Shown: positions 13,691 through 21,497 of the stretch, in pieces
How positions within the stretch are numbered: the first letter of the stretch is position 1
How the letters are laid out: every line of letters begins with the position of its first letter
Origin: JBBDXI01 sp040902425
Lineage (GTDB): Bacteria; Planctomycetota; Phycisphaerae; Phycisphaerales; UBA1924
Length of the DNA: 29,271 bases
Assembly (NCBI GenBank): GCA_040902425.1
Contig: JBBDXI010000046.1
Span: forward strand, 1-29,271
Direction: 5' to 3'
Notes under the pieces: generated by a model
Databases searched by the model: none
The model's input: the letters and a program-made list of their open reading frames with translations, nothing else
What the model was told of the DNA's origin: nothing
Program-made: the position numbers and the translations under genes

Positions 13691-14319
13691 TCCTCGATAT
13701 CACGCCGCCGGTGACGCCGGCGATGGGCGTCTGGCCGGGCGACACGCCGCTCTCGCGCGAGGTGCTGTGCGACATCGCCCGGGGCGACACGGTCACGCTG
13801 AGCACGCTGCGGGCGACGGTGCACCTGGGGGCGCACGCCGACGGGCCGGTGCACTACGGGCTCGGGGCGCGGGGGGTCGGTGAGATGCCGCTGGAGCATT
13901 ACCTGGGGCCGTGCCGGGTGATCGACGCCCGCGTGGCCCGAGGCCGGCGGGTGCTGCCGGCGGACCTTGATGGCGGCCCGGGGGCGATCAGCGAACAGCG
14001 GGTCCTGATCCGAACCGGGACGTTCCCCGATTACAAGCGCTGGAACAGCGACTTCGCCGCGCTCTCGCCCGAACTGGTGGAGGCGCTCGCCGCCCGGGGC
14101 GTCATCACCGCCGGCATCGACACGCCCAGCGTGGACCTCCAGGACTCCAAGGACCTGCCGGCGCACAAGGCGATCCTGCGGCACGGCATGGCCATCCTTG
14201 AAGGTCTCGACCTCTCGAAAGCGCCCGCCGGCCGCTACGAGCTGATCGCGCTCCCGCTGAAGCTGATGGGCTTCGACGGGAGCCCGGTGCGGGCGGTGCT
14301 GCGCGCTCCTCCCCCCTGA
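13687..14319 (+). CDS. kynB: Kynurenine formamidase (arylformamidase, cyclase family)
   Basis: Hydrolyses N-formyl-L-kynurenine to kynurenine and formate, the second step of tryptophan degradation. 210 aa, the bacterial KynB length. The metal and catalytic residues are in the family positions: His46, His50, Asp52 and His56 in HLGAHADGPVHY, then His160 and Glu172. GIDTPSVD (143-150) is typical of formamidases within the cyclase family. The start is GTG at 13687, overlapping the stop of the upstream gene by four bases (GTGA). It is the last recognisable kynurenine gene of the cluster. Tryptophan 2,3-dioxygenase (kynA), often its partner, is not in the window. Confidence 0.94.
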   Translation: MILDITPPVTPAMGVWPGDTPLSREVLCDIARGDTVTLSTLRATVHLGAHADGPVHYGLGARGVGEMPLEHYLGPCRVIDARVARGRRVLPADLDGGPGAISEQRVLIRTGTFPDYKRWNSDFAALSPELVEALAARGVITAGIDTPSVDLQDSKDLPAHKAILRHGMAILEGLDLSKAPAGRYELIALPLKLMGFDGSPVRAVLRAPPP

Positions 14320-14350
14320 GGCCCGCCTCCCTGTGGGGGCGGAGCGCCAC

Positions 14351-14356
14351 TACCAT
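14351..14356 (+). promoter_or_regulatory. Candidate -10 box for argS
   Basis: TACCAT, eight bases before the argS ATG, without a ribosome-binding site. Confidence 0.35.
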
Positions 14357-14364
14357 CCCCGCCC

Positions 14365-16227
14365 ATGCCCGCCACCTTCGACCCGCTCCAGGTCCTCGCC
14401 GAGCGCTTCCGTGCCGCCATCGCCGCGGCGTTCCCGGAGGGGGGGGCGGGCGAGGCCGACCCGCTCATCACCGGGACGAAGAACCCGACGATGGGCGACT
14501 TCCAGTCCAACGCGGCCATGCCGCTCTCGAAGAAGCTGGGGGCCAAGCCGCGCGACATCGCCGCGGCCATCGTGGCGAAGCTCGACCTCGCCGACCTGGC
14601 CGAGCCGCTCAGCGAGGCGTCGATCGCGGGCCCCGGCTTCATCAACATCCGCCTCCGCGCCGACACGCTCGGCGCCCTCCTGCAGAACCTCGACACCCCC
14701 GACCTCGGCATCGCACCGCCCGCGACCCCGCAGACCGTCGTGGTGGACCTCTGCGGCGTCAACCTCGCCAAGCAGATGCACGTCGGCCACCTGCGCTCGA
14801 CGATCATCGGCGACACGCTCGCCCGCGTGCTCGCCCGCCTCGGGCACACCGTCAAGCGGCAGAACCACGTCGGCGACTGGGGCCTCCCCATCGCGATGGT
14901 CACGGGGAGGGTCCAGCGCGAGGCCGCGGCCGGGCGACTCAGCCTCGACCGCCTCACGCTCGACGACCTCGACCGGCTCTACAAGGCGTCGCAGCGCGAG
15001 TGCGAGGCCGACGAGCGCGGCCTCGCCGCCGTGCGCCGCTACGGCATCGGCCCCAAGGCCGAGGCGGAGCTCACGGCTCAGGTGGAAGGGGCGCGCGAGA
15101 TCCTCGCGGGGGCGAAGCGGACGCTGCTCCGCCTCCAGTCCCACGAGCCGAAGACTTTCGCCGTCTGGAAGCGGATCGCCGAGGTGACCATGGAGGCCTG
15201 CCTCGCGACCGTCGCCCGCCTCAACGCCGTGGTGCTCCCCGAGCATTCCGCCGGCGAATCCAGCTATGCCGAGGAGCTGCCCAGCGTGGTGGAGGACCTG
15301 TTGCGCCGCGGCATCGCCGAGGAGTCCGAGGGCGCGGTGGTGGTCCGGCTCGATGAGTTCGGCATCGCCGAGCCCTGCATCATCCGCAAGAGCGACGGCG
15401 GCTACCTCTATGCGACGACCGACATGGCCGCCATCCGCCGGCGGGTTCAGAAGCTCGGCGCCGGCCGCGTCGTGTACGCCGTGGACGCCCGTCAGGGCCT
15501 GCACTTCAAGCAGGTCTTCGCCGCGGCCACCAGGGCCGGCTACGCCACGCGGACCGGCAACAGCGCCCCCGCGCACCTCGAGCACGCGGCCTTCGGCACC
15601 GTCCTGGGCGAGGATGGCCGCCCCTTCAAGACCCGCACCGGCGAGAACGTGAAGCTCGCCGACCTCATCGACGAGGCCGAGGCCCGCGCCGAGCGCGTGG
15701 TGGCCGAGAAGAGCCCCGGCCTTGCCGAGGCCGACCGCCGGGTCATCGCGCGGGCCGTGGCCGTGGCCGCGCTCCGCTACGCCGACCTCTCCAGCGACCG
15801 GATCAAGGATTACGTCTTCTCCTTCGACCGGATGCTGGCCTTCGAGGGGAACACCGGCCCGTACCTGCTGTACGCGGTGGTGCGGGTGCACAACATTTTC
15901 CGCAAGGCGTCGGAGCGCGGCGTCGGGGGCGGCTGGGAGGGCGCCCCCTTCCTCCTCCACCACGCCGCCGAGAAGGCCCTCGCCCTGGCCCTGCTGCGCT
16001 ATCCGCCCGTGGTCAGCGCCGCGGCCGACGCGCTCGAGCCCCACCGGCTCTGCCAATACCTCTACGACCTCGCCGGCGCGTTCAGCTCGTTCTACGACGC
16101 CTGCCACGTCGTGGATGCCCAGACGCCGGAGGCCCGACTGTCGCGCCTCCGCCTCTGCCGTCTGACCCTGCGCACGCTCGAGGATGGCCTGCACCTGCTC
16201 GGCATCCCGACGCTCGAGCGCATGTAG
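14365..16227 (+). CDS. argS: Arginyl-tRNA synthetase
   Basis: Charges tRNA-Arg with arginine. 620 aa class I synthetase. The N-terminal Add-1 domain (GDFQSNAAM near 44-52) recognises the tRNA D-loop. The catalytic Rossmann fold has the HIGH-type HVGH at 139-142 within MHVGHLRSTIIGD. The usual lead-in (YSSPNIAKPMH) is here LCGVNLAKQMH, a noticeable change close to the active site. Later segments YLYATTDMAAI, VYAVDARQGLHFKQVF, FGTVLGEDGRPFKTRTG and VKLADLIDEA are characteristic. The DALR anticodon-binding domain begins near FEGNTGPYLLYAVVRVHNI. No insertion or frameshift is seen. It lies 45 bases after kynB and is followed by a hairpin. Confidence 0.96.
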   Translation: MPATFDPLQVLAERFRAAIAAAFPEGGAGEADPLITGTKNPTMGDFQSNAAMPLSKKLGAKPRDIAAAIVAKLDLADLAEPLSEASIAGPGFINIRLRADTLGALLQNLDTPDLGIAPPATPQTVVVDLCGVNLAKQMHVGHLRSTIIGDTLARVLARLGHTVKRQNHVGDWGLPIAMVTGRVQREAAAGRLSLDRLTLDDLDRLYKASQRECEADERGLAAVRRYGIGPKAEAELTAQVEGAREILAGAKRTLLRLQSHEPKTFAVWKRIAEVTMEACLATVARLNAVVLPEHSAGESSYAEELPSVVEDLLRRGIAEESEGAVVVRLDEFGIAEPCIIRKSDGGYLYATTDMAAIRRRVQKLGAGRVVYAVDARQGLHFKQVFAAATRAGYATRTGNSAPAHLEHAAFGTVLGEDGRPFKTRTGENVKLADLIDEAEARAERVVAEKSPGLAEADRRVIARAVAVAALRYADLSSDRIKDYVFSFDRMLAFEGNTGPYLLYAVVRVHNIFRKASERGVGGGWEGAPFLLHHAAEKALALALLRYPPVVSAAADALEPHRLCQYLYDLAGAFSSFYDACHVVDAQTPEARLSRLRLCRLTLRTLEDGLHLLGIPTLERM

Positions 16228-16256
16228 GCTCTCCCTCACCGTCTCAAGAAGGAACA

Positions 16257-16276
16257 GGCCGGCCTCTCGACCGGCC
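16257..16276. terminator. Shared hairpin between argS and porin 1
   Basis: GGCCGG (16257-16262) and CCGGCC (16271-16276) enclose an eight-base loop. On the minus strand it is followed by TGTTCCTTCTTG, a poor U-tract, so termination of porin 1 is plausible but weak; argS may use it too. The hairpin and about 70 surrounding bases recur almost identically after porin 2 (17557-17640). Confidence 0.55.
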
Positions 16277-16311
16277 CGACAAGGACGATGCCCTACCGGC
16301 GTCGGACGAAG

Positions 16312-17484
16312 TCAGAACAGCAGCTGCATCTGGGCCCGCAGATGGAACTGCCCGTCCTCGCTGCTGGGCAGCAGGCCCGTCAGCGTGTTCGCCGGGGCGA
16401 TGCTCGCGGCCTGCTCATCCAGGAAGACCTGCAGATCGACCGTGAACTTCGCCGCGTGGCTGTCCGGGATGAAGTAGTGGGTCGCCCCCACCGTGATCGT
16501 GCTGAAGCTCTCGTCGGTCGTCCGGTCGTCGTCGGGCATGACCGTGTCGAAGCGGCCGAAGAGCTCCCACGTCGGGGCGACGAAGATGCCGCCCTGGATG
16601 ATGAAGCCCATGTCGGTGAAGTCGCTCCCCGTGGCCGGGTCGATCGTCCGGTAGATGAACGCCGCGTACGCGTTCCAGCCGTTCCCTTCGACGCTCGCGT
16701 CCACCGTGCCCAGGAAGATGTCCTGGTCCACCGTGCCGCCCGTTTCACCGCCGCTCTGGTAGTGGGCCGCCCCGCCCACCAACCCGAAGTACGGCTGGCC
16801 CTGGAAGCTCGTGAAGTCCCGGCCCTGCTTCCAGTCCCCCGCCCACTTGAAGTCCGCGCGGCCGGTAAGGGCGAAGTCGGCCTCGCTGGCCGCCGTGTAG
16901 TCGCTGCTGGCGGTCCGGGTCCCGTCGCTGAAGGCTCCCGCGACGCGGAACCGCTCCATCTCCCGGGAGACCTGGACAGCCTGCGAGCGGCCCTGGCTGA
17001 ACACCGAGTTGGTGACCGAGCGCGCCGCCGCCAGCTGCGCCGTGTCGCTCATGGTCTCATCGCGCAGGATCGGCAGCTTGAACTGGCCCCAGCGCACGGC
17101 CGTCCCGCCCTCGAAGGCGTACTGGCCCCACGCGTCATCCACGAGCCCCGCCCCCTCCGTGAACCGGAGCATGACCCCGTAGGTCAGGGCCTCGCTCCCG
17201 ATCATGCCGGCGACGGTGAGCTTGGTCGCCGCGGCCTGGAAGCCCGTGGTCGTCTCGTCGCCGGCCCCGGGCGTCGAGTCGCCGTCGCGATGGTTCCAGT
17301 TGAACCGGAAGTGCATGTACCCGTGCACATCCACGGTGAACTTCTGGTCCGGCGGGGCCGCCAGCGCGGTCCGTGCTGCGCCGTCGGCGCCCGGTGACGC
17401 CGCCCCGGCGTCGGCGCTCACGGCCAGGGCGCGGGCCGCGAGGGCCAGGATGGCCCCGGCGGACACCATCAGGGTCGTGGTCAT
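16312..17484 (-). CDS. Phosphate-selective porin O/P-like protein 1
   Basis: 390-aa outer-membrane beta-barrel precursor. A signal peptide covers about 1-23 (MTTTLMVSAGAILALAARAL...). The mature N-terminus has FTVDVHGYMHFRFNWNHRDG, followed by family strands such as WGQFKLPILRDE, DRTTDESFSTITVGATHYF, SHAAKFTVDLQVFLDEQ and the C-terminal RAQMQLLF, whose terminal Phe is the usual BAM signal. It resembles the OprO/OprP (PF07396) group. The start at 17484 is fixed by the signal peptide and by GGAGA about eight bases upstream; the open frame extends much further upstream but reads the neighbouring gene antisense. It is the most diverged of three tandem paralogues: DRSQ is replaced by GRSQ and the FERDGG segment by MLRFTEGAG. 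Confidence 0.88.
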   Translation of the reverse strand: MTTTLMVSAGAILALAARALAVSADAGAASPGADGAARTALAAPPDQKFTVDVHGYMHFRFNWNHRDGDSTPGAGDETTTGFQAAATKLTVAGMIGSEALTYGVMLRFTEGAGLVDDAWGQYAFEGGTAVRWGQFKLPILRDETMSDTAQLAAARSVTNSVFSQGRSQAVQVSREMERFRVAGAFSDGTRTASSDYTAASEADFALTGRADFKWAGDWKQGRDFTSFQGQPYFGLVGGAAHYQSGGETGGTVDQDIFLGTVDASVEGNGWNAYAAFIYRTIDPATGSDFTDMGFIIQGGIFVAPTWELFGRFDTVMPDDDRTTDESFSTITVGATHYFIPDSHAAKFTVDLQVFLDEQAASIAPANTLTGLLPSSEDGQFHLRAQMQLLF

Positions 17485-17556
17485 CCGTTCGTCTCCGTGG
17501 AGAGCGAACGGTACACGAAGCCCCGGTGCGCGGCGAGCGGCCCGGCCCGTCGGCTC

Positions 17557-17589
17557 AAAAAAAGGAACAGGCCGGCCTCTCGACCGGCC
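17557..17589 (-). terminator. Rho-independent terminator of porin 2
   Basis: On the minus strand, GGCCGG and CCGGCC (17584-17589 and 17570-17575) form a hairpin with an eight-base loop, followed by TGTTCC and seven T (17557-17563). It lies 41 bases after the porin 2 stop. Confidence 0.75.
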
Positions 17590-17630
17590 CATCCCCGACA
17601 AGGACGACGCCCTACCGGCGTCGGACGAAG

Positions 17631-18824
17631 TCAGAACAGGATCTGCATCTGGGCCCGGACCGCCCACTGCCCGTCGTCGGTGTCGTCGGTCAGCAGGCCG
17701 ATGCCCCGCCCCGTGCTCCCCGAGGGCATCAGGCTGTCCGTGGGCGTGTCCATGAAGTACTGCAGGTCCACCGTGAACTTGGCCGCGTGGCTCTCGGGGG
17801 CGAAGTAGTGGTTCAGGCCCAGCGTGAGCGTGCTGAACTCGTCGTCCCCCGCGCGGTCGCTGTCGGGGAAGATCATGTCGAAGCGCCCGAACAGCTCCGT
17901 CTGCGGGCTCACGAAGATGCCGCCCTGGGCCATCGCGCCCCAGTCGGTCAGGTCCGAGCCCCCGGCCGGCTCGATGTTCCGGTAGACGACAGCCGCGAAG
18001 GCGTTCCAGCCGTCGCCCTCGACGCCCACATCCGCCGTGGCGCTGAACATGTCCATGTCGGCGGTCCCGCCCGTCTCGCCGCCCGACTGCCAGTGCACGG
18101 CCCCGCCCGCCATCCCGCCGAACCCGTACTTCCCGCCCCGGAAGTTGGTGAAGTCGCCGAACTGCTTCCAGTCGCCGGCCCACTTCCATTCCAGCCGCGC
18201 GGTACCGGCGAAGTCGGCCTCCATGCCGGAGGTGAAGTCGGTGTTGTCGGTGTTGAAGCCGTCGGAGAAGGCGCCGGCGAAGCGCAGCGTCTCGGACTGG
18301 AAGCCCGCCTGGATGCCCTGGGAGCGGTCCTGGTTGAAGACCTCGTTCATCACGCTGCGGTCGGCCGCGAGCTGGTACTTGGAGCTGAGCGACTCCTCGC
18401 GCATAAAGGGGAGCTTGAACTGCCCCCACATGAGCGTCCAGGAGTCGTTGAGCTTGTAGCTGCCGAAGGCGTCCTCGAGCACGAAGGCGCCGCCGTCGCG
18501 CTCGAACGCCCCGACCACCTTGTACCCCCAGGCGTCGCTGATGATCTTCCCGCCCACCTCCAGCTTGGTCCGGCGGGTCTGGAAGCCCAGCGTCGTGTCC
18601 TCCTCAACGAGGTTGTCCGCACGCTGGTTCCAGATGGAGCGGAACTGGATTTGACCGGTCACGTTCACCGTTAACTTCTCCGCCTGGGGGATGGCCAGGG
18701 CCGTGCGGGCGGCGGCGACGGCCGCCAGGGCCGCGGCCGTGTGGGCATCGCCATCGCCGGCGAGGCCGGGGGCGGCGAGGGTCAGGGCGGTCCCGGCCGC
18801 CACGAGCAGGGTCGTCGTCCTCAT
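17631..18824 (-). CDS. Phosphate-selective porin O/P-like protein 2
   Basis: 397-aa porin precursor. The signal peptide begins MRTTTLLVAAGTALTLAAPG. Barrel segments include LTVNVTGQIQFRSIWNQRAD, AFERDGGAFVLEDAFGSYKL, MWGQFKLPFMREE, DRSQGIQAGF, FTSGMEADFAGTARLEWKW, GAVHWQSGGETGGTADMDMF and the C-terminal RAQMQILF. ATG 18824 is preceded by AAGGAGACGACGGA, a good ribosome-binding site; in-frame extensions lack a signal peptide. It has its own terminator. The mature N-terminus (VTGQIQFRSIWN) departs from the VHGYM form of paralogues 1 and 3, so solute preference may differ. Phosphate selectivity is inferred from the family and the adjacent phoBR. Confidence 0.88.
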   Translation of the reverse strand: MRTTTLLVAAGTALTLAAPGLAGDGDAHTAAALAAVAAARTALAIPQAEKLTVNVTGQIQFRSIWNQRADNLVEEDTTLGFQTRRTKLEVGGKIISDAWGYKVVGAFERDGGAFVLEDAFGSYKLNDSWTLMWGQFKLPFMREESLSSKYQLAADRSVMNEVFNQDRSQGIQAGFQSETLRFAGAFSDGFNTDNTDFTSGMEADFAGTARLEWKWAGDWKQFGDFTNFRGGKYGFGGMAGGAVHWQSGGETGGTADMDMFSATADVGVEGDGWNAFAAVVYRNIEPAGGSDLTDWGAMAQGGIFVSPQTELFGRFDMIFPDSDRAGDDEFSTLTLGLNHYFAPESHAAKFTVDLQYFMDTPTDSLMPSGSTGRGIGLLTDDTDDGQWAVRAQMQILF

Positions 18825-18969
18825 TCCGTCGTCTCCTTGGGCCGCCGGGAGGGGGTGATGTGAAGGGGCCGGCGGTGGATGGCACGCTACCGCCCGGGTG
18901 CTGCGGGCGCGCTTGCGCTGGATGAAGAGTGCGCGAAGGCCGACCCCGTCCCCCTCGTGCATCCCAGCC

Positions 18970-18988
18970 CGCAGGCGGGACGCCTGCG
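18970..18988. repeat. Palindrome CGCAGGCG-GGA-CGCCTGCG
   Basis: An 8-bp perfect stem with a 3-base loop, in the gap between porins 2 and 3 and just beyond the porin 3 terminator. The surrounding CAGCCCGCAGGCGGGACGCC word has the look of a dispersed intergenic repeat that I recall from other planctomycete genomes. The rest of the gap (18825-18960) holds no visible gene. Confidence 0.6.
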
Positions 18989-18994
18989 CCACTG

Positions 18995-19034
18995 AAAAAC
19001 AAACCGGCCCGGCCGGGGGCGGGGGGCGGGCCGG
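18995..19034 (-). terminator. Rho-independent terminator of porin 3
   Basis: On the minus strand, CCGGCCCG and CGGGCCGG (19027-19034 and 19004-19011) form an 8-bp stem with a 15-base C-rich loop, followed directly by TTTGTTTTT (18995-19003). It starts 33 bases after the porin 3 stop. Confidence 0.8.
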
Positions 19035-19066
19035 CGTGACGAGAAGTCGTCGGATTCAGGCGAGGG

Positions 19067-20296
19067 TCAGAAGACCAGCTGCATCTGGGCCTGCAGGTTC
19101 CACTGGCCGTCGGAGTCGCTCGGCAGGAGGCCGAGGAGCGTGTTGGGGGCCACGATGCTCTCGGACTGCTTCTCGAGGAAGTACACGAGGTTAACCGTGA
19201 ACTTCGCCGCGTGGCTGTCCTGCATGAAGTACTTGTTCACGCCCAGCGTGAGCGTGCTGAAGTCGTCGAGGTCGAGATCGTCATCCGGGATGACCATGTC
19301 GAACCGGCCGAACAGCTCCCACGTCGGGTCGACGAAGATGCCGCCCTGGGCCAGGAAGCCCATGTTCTGGGAGTCGGACCCGGCTGAGGGGTCGACGTCG
19401 GCGTAGACGAAGGCGCCGAACGCGTTCCAGCCGTTGCCCTCGACGCTGACGTCGACGGTGGCGGCCAGGACATCGGTCTCGGTCGTGCCGCCGGTCTCGC
19501 CGCCGGTCTGGTAGTGGACAGCGCCACCGACCATGCCGAAGAACGGCTTCTGCTGGAAGCTGGTGAAGTCCTGGGCCTGCTCCCAGTCGCCCTGCCACTT
19601 GAAGTCGACGCGCCCGGTCAGGGCGAAGTCGGCCTCGCCGCCGCTGGTGAAGTCGCTGTTCTTGCCGCCGCCGGTGCCGAAGAAGCCCAGCAGCGAGTTG
19701 GTGCCGCCGTCGGAGAGGGCGAAGGCCGCCCGGGCCTGCTGCCCGGCGAAGCCGAGCTGGACGCCCTGGGACCGCTCCATCGAGAAGACGCTGTTGAGGG
19801 CCGACCGCTCGGCGGCGAGCTGGTGCTGATCGCCGACCAGCTCCTCACGCATGAAGGGGAGCTTGAACTGGCCCCACGTGAGCTCCCAACCGTTCCCGAA
19901 CTTGTAGCTGCCATAGGCGTCCTGGAGGAACGCCAGGCCCCCGTCCCGCTCGAACTCGAACTGGACGAAGTAGTACCAGTCCTCGCTGATGATGTTGCCG
20001 CTGACGTTGAGGGCCGTGCGGGCGGTCTGGAAGCCCCAGGTGGTCTCGTCGTTCACGCCGGGGGCCGAGTCCCCATCCCGCTGGTTGAAGTTGACCCGGA
20101 ACTGCATGTACCCGTGGACATCGACCGTGAACTTGCCGCCCGGTTGGGCGAGCTGGCTTGTCCGCCCGCTGGCGTCGGCCATCAGCTCCGACGCCGCCGC
20201 GCGGCTCTGGTCAAGACTCGCGTTCTGGGCCAGAGCAACGCCGCTCAGGCTCAGAGCCGCACCCGAAATCAAGCAGAGGCACTTCGTCCGACTCAT
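19067..20296 (-). CDS. Phosphate-selective porin O/P-like protein 3
   Basis: 409-aa porin precursor. The signal peptide runs from MSRTKCLCLISGAALSLSG to about residue 23 (VALAQ). A helical N-terminal stretch (about 24-52: ASLDQSRAAASELMADASG) resembles the coiled coil found before some OprP-type barrels. Barrel segments are FTVDVHGYMQFRVNFNQRDG, FEFERDGGLAFLQDAYGSYKF, TWGQFKLPFMREE, ERSQGVQLGF, GAVHYQTGGETGGTTETDV and the C-terminal QAQMQLVF. AAGGAG lies about seven bases before ATG 20296. It is the first gene of the three-porin series and the nearest to the divergent phoBR pair. The stem terminator after it means each porin probably has its own transcript. Confidence 0.9.
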   Translation of the reverse strand: MSRTKCLCLISGAALSLSGVALAQNASLDQSRAAASELMADASGRTSQLAQPGGKFTVDVHGYMQFRVNFNQRDGDSAPGVNDETTWGFQTARTALNVSGNIISEDWYYFVQFEFERDGGLAFLQDAYGSYKFGNGWELTWGQFKLPFMREELVGDQHQLAAERSALNSVFSMERSQGVQLGFAGQQARAAFALSDGGTNSLLGFFGTGGGKNSDFTSGGEADFALTGRVDFKWQGDWEQAQDFTSFQQKPFFGMVGGAVHYQTGGETGGTTETDVLAATVDVSVEGNGWNAFGAFVYADVDPSAGSDSQNMGFLAQGGIFVDPTWELFGRFDMVIPDDDLDLDDFSTLTLGVNKYFMQDSHAAKFTVNLVYFLEKQSESIVAPNTLLGLLPSDSDGQWNLQAQMQLVF

Positions 20297-20755
20297 CTTC
20301 GACTCCTTGCCACTGGATGGACGAGCGGGCGACACTCGCGCCGCTCCCGATCTTCCCAACACCTGTCCGGACTACGGGCCGCCCCCGAGGCGAAGCCCCC
20401 GGACACCTTCACCGGCCGCCGTCAATCACCGCGGCCGGCGATAAGTCATCCTTCACACATACGGGTTCTTGACGTTCCGGGGACCTAGCCAACCCACTGT
20501 TCTCGGAACGCGCTCTCAAAACGAGAGGGCTCGATGATAGACCGCACCATTAGCATTCGCAAACTCGTGCCGGTCAGAATTTCGTCCACCACCGCGGGCG
20601 GGCGACACATTTCCGTCAGGACCGAAAATAACGCGAATGGCGGGCCAGAAACCGTGAAAACCCCGTCACCGTCGGGTACGCTCTCCCCCGACAGGGACGA
20701 CGGAACTATTCCGGTTCATTGTGTCCGGTTTGTGAACGCCAACCGGGGGCATGCC
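20297..20755. promoter_or_regulatory. Divergent control region between porin 3 and phoB
   Basis: 459 bases without a convincing gene, visibly less G+C-rich than the flanking genes. It contains a CTCTC-AAAAC-GAGAG hairpin (about 20513-20527). It also contains CCGGTT twice, 14 bases apart (20711-20716 and 20725-20730), with GTTCA/TGAAC as overlapping inverted arms. TTGACG at 20469-20474 has no good -10 at 16-18 bases. No clear Pho box (CTGTCAT repeats with 11-bp period) is visible. The plus-strand frame is open from ATG 20534 into phoB, but its translation looks like non-coding sequence. Confidence 0.6.
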
Positions 20756-21490
<735 letters not shown>

Positions 21491-21497
21491 ACCGGGT

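Noticed and set aside
17485..18429. Long in-frame upstream extension of porin 1
   Set aside because: It reads antisense-frame porin 2 sequence. The signal peptide and ribosome-binding site fix the start at 17484.
20437..20475. Canonical Pho box upstream of porin 3 (GTCATCCTTCACACAT)
   Set aside because: Only one half resembles the consensus and the 11-bp repeat period is absent; too weak to call.
20534..20755. 74-residue N-terminal extension of PhoB from ATG 20534
   Set aside because: The composition is unlike the coding DNA around it, there is no recognisable domain, and PhoB proteins start close to the receiver domain.
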